This document shows positions 50,654 to 63,500 of a DNA stretch of 64,000 nucleotides, in pieces. Each line of letters begins with the position of its first letter. Within the stretch, counting starts at the first letter, position 1. A program made the position numbers and the translations under genes. Below the pieces are notes generated by a model, which saw only the letters and a list, made by a program, of their open reading frames with translations, had not been told where the DNA came from and ran no database searches. The stretch is from Eonycteris spelaea (lineage: Eukaryota; Chordata; Mammalia; Chiroptera; Pteropodidae): positions 6,274,501 to 6,338,500 of the forward strand of contig PUFA01000057.1 in the NCBI GenBank assembly GCA_003508835.1. The letters are read 5' to 3'.

Positions 50654-51537
50654 ATGGGAAGACAAAGAAGTAGAAACCATATAAGAGAACATAACAGAGA
50701 TCCAGAAATAATGGAGTCAAGCAATCTAACAGATGCAGAGTTCAAAACACTGGTTATAAAGATGCTAAACAAACTTATGGGAAGTGTAGACGAATTCAAT
50801 GAGAACTTCAACAAAGAGATAAGAAACATAAAAAGTAAATTAGAAATTATAAAAGAGAACAAGTAAGAAATGAAGAACACATTATCTGAGATGAGGAGTA
50901 TGTTAAATGGAATAAACAAAGTGAATAAAAAAGAGGATCAAATGACTTATATAGAGAATGGGAAAGCCAAAGACACTCAATCAGAATGGCAAGAAAAAGT
51001 AAGCCAAGACTATAACAATAATTTAAGGAGCCCATGGGACATTATTAAAGGTAAAAATATCTGTGTAGAGTACCTGAAGAAAAACAAGAGGTTGAAGAGC
51101 TATTTGAAGAAATAATGATGGAAAACTTCCCTCACCCTGTGAAGGAAATAGACATACAACCCCAGAAATTTCAGAGAGTCCCCAAAACCAGGACCCCAAA
51201 GAGGCCCACACCAAGACACATCATAATTAAAATTCCAAAGGTTAAAGACAAAGAGAGAATCTTAAAAGCAACAAGAGAAAAGCAGTTAGTTACTTACAAG
51301 GGAGCACCCATAAGACTGGCAGCTGATTTCTCAAAAGAAACTGTGCAGGACAGAAGGGGTTGGTAAAAAATCTTCAGCGTGATGCAAACCCAGGATCTAC
51401 AACCAAGAATACTTTATCCAGCAAAGCTATCATTTAAAGTCAAAGGACAGAGAAAGAGCTTCCCAGACAAAAATAAACTGAAGGAATTTATCATCACCAA
51501 GCCAGTATTACAAGAAATGTTGGAGGGACTTCTTTAA
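50654..51537 (+). pseudogene. L1/HAL1 ORF1 pseudogene
   Basis: The frame opens MGRQRSRN at 50654 and matches L1 ORF1p: a TDAEFKTLVIKML segment, a coiled-coil part, then the conserved RNA-binding core with RPTPRHIIIKIPKVKDKERI and KGAPIRLAADFSKET (about 51200-51350). An in-frame TAA at 50864-50866, at least one frameshift between about 51060 and 51115, and a further disruption after 51366 (in-frame TAG) break it. The C-terminal part continues recognisably to about 51537. It is not functional. Confidence 0.85.
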
Positions 51538-51639
51538 GAAGAAAAAAAACATGTATCAAAATCAGGAATAAAGAAAGGTAACACCTACATTCCTATCGAC
51601 AAGTACCTCAAGTGGAAAAGAATTAAGTGCTCCAACCAA

Positions 51640-51770
51640 AAGATAGAGTGGCTGAATGGATAAGAAAACAAGACCCATACATATGCTGCCTACAAGAAAC
51701 TCACTTCAGATTAAAATACACACAGAGGACTAAAAGGAAGAGGATGGAAAAATATATTGCCTTGGTGGAC
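51640..51770 (+). pseudogene. L1 ORF2 endonuclease fragment inside the HAL1
   Basis: The translation AEWIRKQDPYICCLQETHF matches the conserved L1 endonuclease segment containing the metal-binding Glu of the QETH motif. Only about 40 codons are present before the sequence passes into 3' UTR-type L1 sequence, so the rest of the endonuclease, the reverse transcriptase and the C-terminal domain are missing. Confidence 0.7.
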
Positions 51771-52779
51771 CTAGAGGGTATTGCACTGAATGAAATGGGT
51801 TGGATAGAGGAAGACAAATATTGCATGATTTCATGTAAATGGTGAATGTAAAGAACAAAATCAACAACAACAACAAAAGTGGAAATAAACTCATAAATAC
51901 AGAGAATATTTAGAAGGATACTAGATGGGAGGGGAGTTGGGGTGGACAAAAAAAGGCAAAAGGATTAAGTGGAACAAATGGATAGTTGCAGAATAGGCAT
52001 GGAGATGTAGAGTGTAGCATGGGGAAGAAGGTTAATAATGTTGTAATAAATATGTAAGGAGGGGAAAAGGGTACTAGATTTAGGGGGTGATCCCTTTGCA
52101 AATTATATAGATCTCTGATCACTATGCTATACAACTGAAACTGGTATATTATTGTATGCCAACTATAATTTTTAAAAACTCATTGAATTGTACAATGTAA
52201 ATACAAGCAACTAATTGTCTATTATATCTCAATAAAAACAAAAGAAATTAAGAACATTAAAAATAAAAACTTCAGGAGTGTTTAAGTTCTTATGATGGTT
52301 TTAAACCTTTGTGAGGGGGGTGGGCAGAAACCCTATCTTTTAGCTTTTCACTTAATATGAAGTAATAAGAATGGCATGTGCCCACTTACAATCAGTACCC
52401 ATTGTTAAGGACAGTAGAGTCATCTGGTCCTTCATAGCAGGCTGTATTACACTGAGATCAATGGGGCACCTTCACATTCAGCCTAAGAGAGCCACCCAGT
52501 GTTGCATTGCTCACATCTGATCCAGTGTCTACTGTCAGTGGCTTGAGAAGTCAAAGTGTTAGAAAAGTCAATGCAGTGACTCATGTTCTCACTCACTGAT
52601 GTGTTTACACAGGCCATGAGAATAAGAAGCAGAGCAGAAGACAGGAAGGACCCTCTAACTGAGCTGGCATGTGTTTATCTAAGTGTCATCCTTTGAAGAG
52701 TTTCCTCAGTATTGGCTTTGACTTCAATGGCTAATACTTGAAATCAATCACCTAGGGACACCTTACGTAGATTCATCAT

Positions 52780-52815
52780 TCATTCATTCATTCATCCAAC
52801 AAATATTTATCAAGA
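52780..52815. repeat. Short (ATTC)n run at an L2/MIR-like end
   Basis: 'tcattcattcattcattcat' followed by 'ccaacaaatatttatcaaga', the reverse of an L2 3' terminus. Confidence 0.6.
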
Positions 52816-53309
52816 ACTTTTGCAGAGTTTTTTAATGACCACAAATTATTTTATATTCCTCCAATCAAGAATTAGAGTATAGAGTTCCATGTAACTACTT
52901 TGACCAAGAGAGTATGGTGGAAGCTCACTGTGTAACTTCTGAGGCAACACAGCTCTACCCTAGCTCACTGGAAGGCCAAGCCACCATATAAAGAATCTGA
53001 CAACCCTGAGGTTGCCAGGCTGAGTTCTAGCCAATATTCTCAGCTGAGCCCAGCCTCCTGACCATTCCAACTCAGGAACGAGACATGAAAGTGACAAGGA
53101 AGGCCTATTGTAAGTGATATTCTAGCCCCAATCCATTGCTTTGAGTCACCCCCAACCATTCTAGTCTTTTCTCCTGAGGCCCCAGACATTATGAAACAGA
53201 AACAAGCCATTCCTGCTAGGCACTGTCTGAATCTGTGGCTATAATGAAATGGTTCTTGTTTTATGTCTCCAGGTTTGGGAAAGCCATGCACAGTAGATAG
53301 CGGGGACAA

Positions 53310-54050
53310 AAACCTGTTATGTATTAGGTGCTGTTCCAGGCACTGCAGATAAGAAATAAGCAAGACAGGCAAAGTCTACTCCTATGCTGGGCTAATGTTT
53401 CTCCTAGGAAAGACAGATAATATAAGCAAACAAACGCTCAAGCAGTGACTCAATGATTTAGAAACGTAAAACCAGGGAATGTGAGAGCGACTATCAGACT
53501 ACCTTGGGAGGTGGTAGGGTGAGCGATGATCTATCTAAAGAGGTGATATTTGGGCTGAAACCTAAATGATAACAGGAGGATCAGGGGAACAGCAAGTACG
53601 AAGGTTCTAAGGATTCTGGAGAAGCATGCAGCAGCAGTGAGCCAGAAAGTGGTGAGCAAGGGCGTGAGTGGAGGAGATGAGGCCAAAGAAACATGCTGGG
53701 TAACTCTTTGCAGGGCCTTGTGGGACATGGCAAAGAGGCCAGATTGTGTCTTAAGAGCAATGGCAAGTAACGTGGTCTGTACATTATAAAGATGACCCTG
53801 GCTGCTATGCAGGGAATAAATTGCAAAGGAACAAGGGAGGAAGCAGGAACACCAGAGAAGAACCTTGTGTAGTAATCCAGGTCAGAGATGGTGGTGGCTG
53901 GGACAAAGAAGTCGTAGTGGAGATAGCCAAAAGCAGATGGAGTGAGACTGTGTTTCTGAGGTGGGGCTGACAGTTCCCACAAATGGATTGACTGTAGAAA
54001 GCAAGGGACGGAGAAAATCAAGGGTAACCCCTAGATTTCCCTATGACAAA
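53310..54050 (-). repeat. L2 3' region, long copy
   Basis: 'tattaggtgctgttccaggc', 'ttgcagggccttgtgggaca', 'agtaatccaggtcagagatg' in reverse L2 order, similar in extent to the copy at 40990-41900. Confidence 0.75.
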
Positions 54051-54599
54051 TAACTTTAGATTGTATTCTAGGCATTGTGAATGCTATTTTGTAGACTCTG
54101 AATTCTGTTATCTTCCACTAAAGAGTACCAATGCTTGTTCGTTTTCATGTTTTACAAAGCAACAGACTTGGCTAGACTCATACCACCAACTGCCTTTTGG
54201 GCAACAGTTCAAATCTCAGTTCAGCTCTCTTAGCCTTGGCTGTGCTGTTGGAAGACTTTCCCACACATGCATGGGTCAGCAGTCAGCCAGAGATTGGACA
54301 GATTTAGTACACAGAATGTGGGACTTTCCTTCTCTGGTCCTTGCTATTCTGGGATTCTCCTCACTCTTCCCAACAACTGTGGTTGCCTGGACTATGTCTT
54401 CTGATTCTTCAAGTAGAAAGACTGCAGGTTTTCTACTGGAGTGTTAGCTACTCTACATAGTTCAGGCTAAGAATTGCCTTCCTACTAAAAGCTGTAAAAA
54501 TAAAAAATGGGAAATTCTTCCTATGTCATTCCTTTATGACCAAGCATAGAGGCCCCTCCGGTGTTTGCCTGCTTTCATTTACTCTCCAGCATATTTAGG

Positions 54600-55390
54600 C
54601 AGTATTTTTTTTAATTAAACTTTTAATTTTGACATAATTATAAAATTATAGACATTTGTAAGAAATAATCAGTGGTAACTTTGGACCCTTTTCTCAGTTT
54701 CCTCCAATGGTAACATCTTGCAAAACTACAGTACACTATCACTTTCAGGACATTGACATGATCAAAATACAGAATATTTCTACCACCATAAGAATCCATC
54801 ACTGTTGCTGTTGTTCAGCTGCACCCACTTCCTTCCACCTTCACCCTTCTTTAACTCCTGGTCACCACTGATCTGTTGTCCACTTCTAAAATTTTGTCAT
54901 TTCAAAAATATTATATAAGTGGAATCATATAGTATGTAACCCTTTGGGATTTTCATTTATTGATTTTTGTTTTGTTTTGCTTTTGCTTAACGATTTCCTG
55001 AAGAGTGATCCAAGTTTTATGTACCAATAGTTCATTCCTTTATTCCATGAACTGCTGAAGGACATCTGGGCTGATCCCAGCTATTGGCTATTACAAATAA
55101 AGCTACTGTGAACATTTGTACACACGTTTTTGTGTGGACATAAGTCTTCATTTCTCTGATAGTACAATTGCTGGGTTATGTGGTAGTTGTATGTTTAGCT
55201 TTTTACAGAGCAATTGTACTATTTACATTCTACTAGCCATGAGTGAGTGATCCAGTTTCTCTGAATCCTCACCAGCATTTGGTGTTGTCACTATTTTTAA
55301 TTTTAGTCATGCTGATAGGTGTACAATGATACCTCATTATCATTTTAATTTGCCATTTCCCTAATGGCTAAAGATATTGAACATCTTTTC
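54600..55390 (-). mobile_element. L1 3' region, minus strand
   Basis: 'aattttgacataattataaa', 'gtggaatcatatagtatgta', 'ttgctgggttatgtggtagt' and 'tgctgataggtgtacaatga' in reverse L1M order. Confidence 0.8.
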
Positions 55391-55799
55391 ATGTGCTTGT
55401 TTGCCATCTGTATATCCTCTTTGGTTAAATCTCCATTAATGTCTGAGCTGTGTCCTTTGGAAAGAAAAACAGCACATGTAGTTCTAAAATCTGTGTTCCC
55501 TGCAAGGCTGCACATTTTCAGGCACCCCATCTTTTACCAGCTAAGACTCCCACAGTTAGGGCAGTGTTGCTCTAGGGTTAAAGAGATAATCTTTGATCTA
55601 AATCACCCATCAGATCAGTGAGGAGGCTGGAGAGAGAGTTGGGAGTGGGCTAATTTTGTGGTGTCCTTAAACAGAGAGCTGTGGATAGGATTCATTCTTT
55701 CTCTGTTCATCTCATTCCCCACTTTCAGATCTGAGTAGAAGCTTCTGACAGCTGTCAGGGTTCCCTCCTTTCTATATTTTCCTCTCCCACAGCCCTTCG

Positions 55800-55860
55800 C
55801 AAAGCCATAAATAGCTGACCACACTATTGCACATAGTAGGTGCTCCATAAATATCTTGGT
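55800..55860 (+). repeat. MIR/L2 3' terminal fragment
   Basis: 'gcacatagtaggtgctccat' followed by 'aaatatcttggtt'. Confidence 0.45.
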
Positions 55861-56519
55861 TTAGTGGATTGGGTTCATTGGAATCTTTGATTGTGCACAT
55901 GACAAAAAGTCAGTTAGACCTTGACGGACCCAGAGCGAGAGTTTGTTAGAAAAGAGTTATTTCGGAGATATTCCAAGTTAGTGAAAGAAAGGCAGAAGAG
56001 AGCCTGGGTCTCAGGCAGCTGGGATCCCAATGCCACCTGGCACTACTCTGCCTCTCATCTCTGTCTCTCTCTGCCTAGCAGCTTTAATCTCTCTGACCAC
56101 AGACTGTGACTTCCACAATGCTGGGAACATGGAACTGGTCCTGGAACTCATATTCATAGCAGAAGCAGGGGGCATAATCCTTAGTTGCAGGTTTTAAAGT
56201 CCTGGGGGAGGGTAATGATCAACTCAGTGGTGACCAGGGGTAGGCCACCGTGATTGGCAGTAGGGGAGGAAGAGTTCTTCAAAGTGGGCAGCCTTGCAGA
56301 CCCTACCATAGACGTCCCCTCTAAGTTTACTGCCAGCTGTGAAGGGTTGAATGAGACAAGTGGAAGACACCCAAAGCTCATGTCTTCTTTGTTCTTCTCA
56401 CTCACCCAACCTGAAAGTTCTGTTTGACTCCTGTCCAAATGCCACCCAAGCTTGAGAGACTATTTAGGCCTCCTCTGTGATCTCCCTCTTGGGGTTACTC
56501 TGGCTCTCGATAACTTCCT

Positions 56520-56830
56520 CTATGAGTTAGGGTAATGCCAGCTGCTGTAATAAGCACCCGCATCACAGTGGGTTGCACAGTACAAGTTTATTTCTGACTC
56601 ACTTAAAAAGTCCAATGTATTTGTTTGAAGTTGAGGTGGCCTTCCATATGTTAATTCAGGAGTCTGAATTCTCCTTCCATTAGTGGCTCCATCTTTTCCT
56701 GTCTCAGAGTCCTCTACATTCAGCCAGGAAAATGAACAAAGATAGAATGGGAAAGACATACCCATTTCTTAACCACATCACATCAGTTTCCATTCCAACT
56801 GGTGGAACTGGTCACTTGCCTCTACCAGGA
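56520..56830 (-). repeat. Interspersed repeat of uncertain family
   Basis: 'gctgctgtaataagcacccg', 'acaagtttatttctgactca' and 'cagagtcctctacattcagc' match a common mammalian repeat I cannot name with certainty; orientation inferred from its 'tttatttct' block. Confidence 0.45.
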
Positions 56831-57119
56831 TGCAAGGGATGATGAGAAATGTAGTCATTGGCTGGACGACTTCTTCCCAGCCACGACTTTATACTAGAGA
56901 AGGAAGAACTTACATTTTGGTGGTCTATTGGCCATCTTGCCACCCATCCTCCTGGCTGTGCTGTCAGCTACCCACACATGAGTATCTCATTGTCTTCTAT
57001 TTCCTGTCTACTAATCTCAGTGTCCACAACACCTGGAGTCTGTGTCTTTTGTCACTCCCAGATACCCAGCAGGCTAATGGATTCATGAAAGATAATGGTC
57101 GACCTTACGTAGTAGTTTT

Positions 57120-57200
57120 TAAAAACCAAATTGGCAAGCTATGGTCTGCAGGCCAGCTGTCTGCTTTTATAGACTAGATTTTATTGGACTCAGTGCTGGA
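57120..57200 (+). mobile_element. hAT-type fragment
   Basis: 'ggcaagctatggtctgcagg' followed by 'actagattttattgga' resembles the end of a common Charlie-type repeat. Confidence 0.4.
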
Positions 57201-58300
57201 CGAGGGTGACGTAGGCAGGGTCAGACAGATGCAGGATTGGATCATGTCATCATTTAAATTTTCGATATTTTATTCATTATTTGTTTTTGGCATTAGTTTT
57301 GATTTTGAAAACACCATATTAAAATCTTATTTATCGTAATTACTGTATTGGTGCCCACTTATCTGTTGCACCCAAGACAAGAACCTCATTGCTTTGCCCT
57401 AGTCCCAACCCTGGCCTGGCCTTTCTGTCAAGGTCCTTCCCTCTGAAGAGTCTGACATTTAGAAATGTGCCCAGCCCTGAGTAAGACTGGCACAGAGAGA
57501 CAAGGATGAAGGTCCTACTGCTGTGTGCTGGAGAACTCTCCAGTCTTTTCCCTTAGGTCACAGGCAGCAGATGGGTCTCTGCTGTCTCAAGAACATGGAT
57601 ATGGGCAGGTGGTAGAAGGTCCCGTTAGCTCCCAGGAGGCCTCCCTCCTCCTATCAAGGCTCCTGCAGCCTCTGAGCTTGCCCCAGTGACCTCATTTTTC
57701 TCATTTCCCTGGAGTCATTTTGAGTTGAGTCCTGTGAGCCTTTCAAATTGAAGCCACACTCACAAGAATTTGATTAAAAAAACACAATTGTCACCTATTT
57801 GAAGTTATATATATTTCTCCAGATCTTTTTTGGTTTCGCTTCACAGCCCCTGGTTTCATTCGTTTTGCTTTGCAGCTGATGGCATCTCTGTCTTCAACTC
57901 TTTCTTTCTTTTCCTGCCCCCTCTCTCTTTTGGTGTTCTCCTTCTCTGTTACTGTGATCACACCCTCCATCCCTCCAGCCTTGGGCAGGTGCTGGGAGGA
58001 AAAAGGAATGTGGTCCCATCGGGTCCAGACTCTGGAAGTTTCTTTAGAGGTCATGTTGTGGGGGACATGGCAGGTTCCTTAAAATGAAAATGAGAATGTT
58101 TCCCAACTAAGCCAGGCAACTTTTTACCCCATGTGGAAAGTCCAACAGCCTTAGAAAACCATATGCTGTCCTCCCCCCAAGAAACAAACCGTGTTCCATG
58201 AATTAATGAAGTTGACCTGCCACATACATTCACCTCATGTCCCTGCAGTTCCCTTCCAGATGTCTGCCAGAGGGGAAAAGCAAGAGACACTTGGCACAAG
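57200..58300. other. Unassigned sequence
   Basis: No gene, RNA or clear repeat recognised. A pyrimidine-rich stretch lies around 57890-57970. Confidence 0.4.
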
Positions 58301-58304
58301 TCAC

Positions 58305-58735
58305 AGTTGCCCCAAACTGGAAACTACCAAATCTCCATCAATGATAAAATGGATAAGTTGAATAAAGAATAATCAATAATAATTATAAATAAATAAACAA
58401 ACTAGATAAATGCCATCCAGCGAAATATTCTACAGTAATGAAAACAGTCTACAAGTATGCACATTGCTATCATATTGAGCAAAAGAAATCAGACACAGAG
58501 TACATGCTGGATGACTCCACAAACACAAAGCACAAAAAGGCAAAGCAAAACTCTGCTGTCCGATGGTCGCAGCTACCTTGCAAGGTACAGGCTAGAGGGG
58601 CATGCGGGGTCTCTGGGCCAGTATCGTAGTGGTTCTTGATCTGGATGTGCTCAGTTTGTGAAAATGCGGCAAGCTGTACACTCATATCATGTGCACGTTT
58701 CTATATATCTGTTATATTTAGATAAGTCAAACACA
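58305..58735 (+). mobile_element. L1 3' end, plus strand, diverged
   Basis: 'aaactggaaactaccaaatc', 'tccatcaatgataaaatgga', 'acatgctggatgactccac' follow the L1 3' order, with a long AT-rich expansion at about 58350-58410. Confidence 0.65.
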
Positions 58736-59189
58736 AAAAGCAGCTATCTCACTTCCTGACTGGCCTCTTGGACTTTATGAGTGGTGAGGAGACCGTTGGA
58801 AGGGCGGAGGGCAAACACTCCTCAAACTTCCTGAATTCCCTCTAGTTGAGGGACTGCCCTCATAGCTGACCTACCTCCTTCACCTGCCCCACCCTAGAGT
58901 AGCTAAGTGGGCTGGCCACATGATTCCTGCCCCCAGGACTCAATTCCCCAGCTGCCAGTCTAGCCAAAGCACAAGCTCAGTAGGAGTTTAATCAGCCCAG
59001 TGAAGGCTGGAGTGGGCAAGCCCCAAATCTCCAGAGATGAGAACATGAGCCCTCTTGAAGCAGAGCTGATAAAGGGTCGCCATGCTCCAAGGCCAATGGA
59101 ACCCTCAGACTGGTTCAGCTCAGTCCCTGCTGACTACGCTGTGTTCCTCACCACTCTTGCAAGGCCAGAAGGTCAGTGGGACAGCCTGC

Positions 59190-59260
59190 ACTGATACAGT
59201 TAGCAAGTGTTTCTTGAGTAGCTACTATGTGCCAGGCACTGTACTAGATGCTGGAATCTA
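59190..59260 (-). repeat. MIR/L2 fragment
   Basis: 'gtagctactatgtgccaggc' then 'actgtactagatgctgg'. Confidence 0.5.
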
Positions 59261-59509
59261 CCCCATTCTCAGAGATAAAAAGTCAGTAAAAATAATAATA
59301 AACAAAATGACAATTAGACAGGATAGTGGAGAGAAGATCCTCCAATAATATCCGTGTACCCTAGGCAAGAGTTCAAGTGGAGGCCACTGGCCTGAAGTGA
59401 AACCCCCTTCTCTTCATTCTCTATGCTCTGTCCTAATTCTGAAGGAGCCTTCACAGGTGTGAAAACCCAGGTATACAGCCACCTTCCACCCTGTCTTCTC
59501 TATCTACAG

Positions 59510-59628
59510 GTGCACAACCCTGTGTTGCGACCCACATATGCGAGAACAGGCCCAGAGAAGGAGCCCTGTGCAACCTTGCAAGCGAAGCTGGGCCATCGGA
59601 AGAAAGTATATGCACACGTGGCCTCTGG
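59510..59628 (+). other. Exon-like segment flanked by good splice signals
   Basis: A long pyrimidine tract ending tatctacag (59509) precedes this 119-nt segment, and CTGG|GTGAGTG (GT at 59629) follows it. All three forward frames are open across it, and it keeps about five CpG dinucleotides in a CpG-poor neighbourhood. None of the three translations resembles a protein family I know. It could be an exon of an unannotated non-coding transcript downstream of BANF2, or a chance pair of splice sites. Confidence 0.2.
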
Positions 59629-59944
59629 GTGAGTGTCTGCCCTTGGCCTCATCCACTCTTGGTCCTGTGGGTAGGGGTATGGGTAGGGGCAGGGCTCAGA
59701 GCAGAGTCCCTGTTCACCTGGTTCTAATGGCAGAACTAATCTCATTAAATTGGGGCTACTTGGGAGATATAAGGTGCCTCATGGGTGCCAGCTAGGCAAA
59801 GACCTGGGGAAGAGCATCACAGGAGGAAACAGGATGGAGCTTAAAGAAGGCCACTGTGTCTAAAGCAGAGGGCGCTGAGCAGGGTAGATCATCTAGTTCT
59901 TAGATAAGTGAGGGTTTTATTCGCAGGGCCTTTGGGACCTACAG

Positions 59945-60565
59945 GTGGGATTTTTATTTCCTTTGTATTGAGGTATAATTGGTACACAGTAAAATGCATC
60001 AATCTTAAGTATATAAGTAGATAAATTTTACATAGGAGAGCAAGACAGAGACCATTTTCAGTGCCTAGAAGACAACCTCACGCTCCTTCCCAGTCGGTAG
60101 CTCCCTCAAGGGTAACCACTATTCTGATTTATATTACCAAATACCTGCTTTTCTGTTTTTTTTTTTAAATTTATTTTTTATCTTTTTCTGCTTTCCCTGT
60201 TTTTAACCTCTGTATAAATAGAACCATATGGCTAATTGCTCATTTATATCTGACTTCTTTCACTCGACATTCTACTCATGAGATTCACCCATTTCACTAC
60301 ATGTAATGGCAGGTCATATTTTTTTCTTTGCTGTGTAGTATTCCCTTATATAAATTTACCATAATATGTTTATTCATTCTCTATTGACGACAGTTGGATT
60401 GTTTCCAGTTGGGGACTTTATGAGTGAAGCGGCTATGAATATTCGTGGATGAATCTTCAGTGGCCATGGGTGCCCCAACTCTGTTGGGTGTAGACCCAGG
60501 AGTGGAACTGCTGGGTCTTAGAGCAGGTTTATGTGGCCCTTAGTAAATCCTGCCAAAGAGTTTCT
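59945..60565 (-). mobile_element. L1 3' region, minus strand
   Basis: 'tattgaggtataattggtac', 'acagtaaaatgcatcaatct', 'cagttggattgtttccagtt', 'ggagtggaactgctgggtct' in reverse L1M order. Confidence 0.8.
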
Positions 60566-60569
60566 TAAA

Positions 60570-63500
60570 GTTCTTTGGGAGTTTGATAGAGAATTTCAAA
60601 ATGAGAGCCTGGCATGACCTGATTTATATATATGAAATATCAGGTCTATTTCTTTGTGGAGAAAAACTTTAAGGAGTCAAAGTAGAGGAGAGGAGACAAG
60701 TTTGGAGGTAATGGAGTGGTTCAGTTAAACAATGACAGAGGCACAGGTGTGGCTGATAGAAATAGGAATGAAGAAAATGTCATCCCACTTTGATGAGAAG
60801 CATGATGAGTAAACTTGCCCAAAGCAGAGCACAGAATCAGAATCTAGGAATTAACTTAGCACATATTCTTTCCCACAAACCTCTCTTGGGCTCAGGGTCC
60901 TGTCCCCTCTCCAAACATTTTTGTACCATGGGTTCTACAGCCCTGGGGGGTAACAAAGTTGGTATAGGGAAACTCAGAGAGAAAACAAACCTGCCGGGGA
61001 CAAGAAAACAACTGTTGTTCTCTCCTAGCCTGGAAGTTACTTGAAATCCAGTTGTTTTTACATGTTTAAGGCCCTGCACAGCTCCCAAACAGCCCATCTT
61101 CTGTGGCTCATGCCTGGGCTCTTTCTAGAATTGGGACCCCAGTAGCAAAACTGGGACCCCAGAGCTTTATCAAGCCTTGTTCCCAATCTACCCTAGGGAC
61201 ACGTGCTATGGACTGGGAAGAGAGAACATCCCCAGGCCTCACCTACCTGGTACCTTTGGGCGCCGGGTTTTCTGCCAGCTGCATCCATGCCTCCCAACAT
61301 GGAGTGTGGGGCATGGCAGGCCTCCCCCATTCCTAAAATAAAACATAGCTTGAAAACCCAATAACATGTGGGCTTCTTATAGACCCCAGTCAAAATCGGC
61401 CTGCCATCTGGACAGCAAACTAACTGTAAATGAACCACCTTTATTACTTACTAGATAGAAGGTGATGGCTGTCTACACGGCTTGGGTCTTCTGGGGATAT
61501 CAGTGCAAGATATCACTAGCTATTTGAGATAGGGACAGAATCCAAATCCAACTGGTTTGAATATCGTTCCTTGTTTATGTACCTGAGAAGTCTAGGGTAT
61601 TGGTTTCAGGATAGCAGGTTCCAGGTGCTCAAAAATATCATAGGGCACCTACTCTTTACATTTTCACCTCTGCTTTTTTCTCTCTGTTGACCGCCCTTTC
61701 AAGCTAGTTTACTCCATGTGACAGAAAATCATAGCCACCAATGGAAAGACTACATGTCCTATCTGTTTATTAATCTCAGTGAGAAGAGCGAGCCTCTTTA
61801 CCAATGAGTCTCCAAGGTGGGCTCTCCTTAGCCTAACCTATGTCAGGTGTGCAACCTGACACATTCACTGTGGTAAAGGGCATATATGTACTGATTGGCC
61901 ATCCTGGAGTCAGAAAGTATACTGAGGGGGGAGTGAGGGGATCCCCCAAAGGAATAGTAGATGATGAACAGCCCAAAATAACAGATTTTTACATTAATAT
62001 CTGATGGCCTCAAACTCCTACTCATTTATCTCAGGAAAGTTTCTGATAAACTCATTGCAGGTAGCCTGAGAAGAGTAGATGAATGAATGAATGACTAAAC
62101 AAACATTGTTGGTCATAAGATTTTAAGCTACTTGAGAGCAAGAGTCTAGCCAAGGACCTAGCATGTAGCAGCAGATTAAGGGTGGCAAGCATCTGGCACA
62201 CATGTGGCAGACATCACCAAGAGATTTCTGTTCTCTTCCTGCTGAGCCAGACTGGGCCTCAGAATCCTTTTCAACACAGCACTCCAGATGCACTAATCAT
62301 CATTTCTTTTCCAACCCATCATCTCCATCCAGAACTTGCCCAATCCCCAAGTTATGCTCAACAAAAGTGTGTTGACATGGATTAGGTCTCTATCATGGCT
62401 GCCCTGGCCCGGGCACATTTTGAACACCTAAGTGTTTTAATGAAGGTAGTCTGCTGCTGCATCCCCTTCTCTGTCAATCTCACTCTGCCCAAGCTCTGAC
62501 AAGTGTTGACAGCAGTTTGTTTCTGGAGAATGTTCACAGACATTTAGACGGAAGCTCCATATTCGTGGCCATCCCAAGATAGGAGACCTCATATCAGTGG
62601 TGTGCTGGTACCTGTCTAACAACCAGCTCTTTAAAAAAGTTCCAGTTGGCAGCATTGCCAGTTTCCACGGTGTAAATACTCTCACTGTAGCCAATTTCAG
62701 CTTCCTACCTGATGCCTAGGAAATAGAACAAGAAAGAGATTGGCAGAAAGAGCTCTTAAGAGCTGATGCCAGCTGATTTCAAGCATCCCACAGCCAGAGA
62801 GTACCTTGTGCTTCTCATGTGATTCTAGAACCACATCAGATTTTCTTGAAGTTAAATTTCACCAATAGTCACTCAAGGACACTTGCTTACAATGCATACA
62901 GAAACTTAAATTCTCTTCTAGAATTAAGAGGTACTTCCAAAATCAAAGTTAACATTACTTTAGGCTCTAGAGTGAAAAGTACAGGGCAGGTGCTAGCTGA
63001 TTATGCCCACAAAACCTCCTCTGAGGCATTATATGCTTTCAGCACATCTTTGGGTCTACTTCTTACTCAGGGATGTTCACATTTCATCCACTCAGTGACA
63101 AAAACAATAACTTCTAAAGTTTTCCCAAGAAATTTGTTATAGAAATTTAAAATGTTAAAAATATACAAAAAGGCCATATGATCATTGTAACTCAACTTCA
63201 ATTATTATTGAATTAATGACCAATTTTTTTTGCATCTACACCTGGCCGATTCTTCACTTCCTGTATCACTTGAAACATATCCCAAAGTCATGATTTTGCC
63301 TATAAAGATTTCAGTAAAAAGCAATACTATTTAATCTGAAAAAACTTCATTTATACTGAGGTGTAAGTGATTGAGGAGGCCTAAATTGTCTGCCCTCTCT
63401 GACTTTAGTGGAATTTTTAACTGGGCCATAACCTAAAGAATAATGCAGTGATGGCAGCTCCAGGCATTGTTTCCCAGGTGGGGAAGTGAAGTGAGGTTTT

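Larger units (their letters stand above)
49794..52265 (+). mobile_element. Near-full-length HAL1-type (half-L1) retrotransposon
   Basis: The element has an L1-like 5' region (49794-50653), a decayed L1 ORF1 (50654 to about 51537), a short ORF2 endonuclease remnant (about 51640-51760) and an L1-type 3' UTR with an A-rich end. It is bounded by a 15-bp imperfect target-site duplication at 49779-49793 and 52266-52280 (12 of 15 positions match; core TTCAGG). The total of about 2.47 kb is close to the HAL1 length I recall. There is no reverse transcriptase, so copying would have depended on L1 enzymes in trans. Confidence 0.75.

Noticed and set aside
50605..50919. Minus-strand 104-codon hydrophobic open frame
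   Set aside because: Antisense shadow of the HAL1 ORF1 pseudogene.
55921..56109. Forward open frame beginning TDPEREFVRKELFRRYSK, protein-like in composition
   Set aside because: Starts without ATG, becomes low-complexity within 40 codons, and lies in likely repeat-derived sequence; no family recognised.
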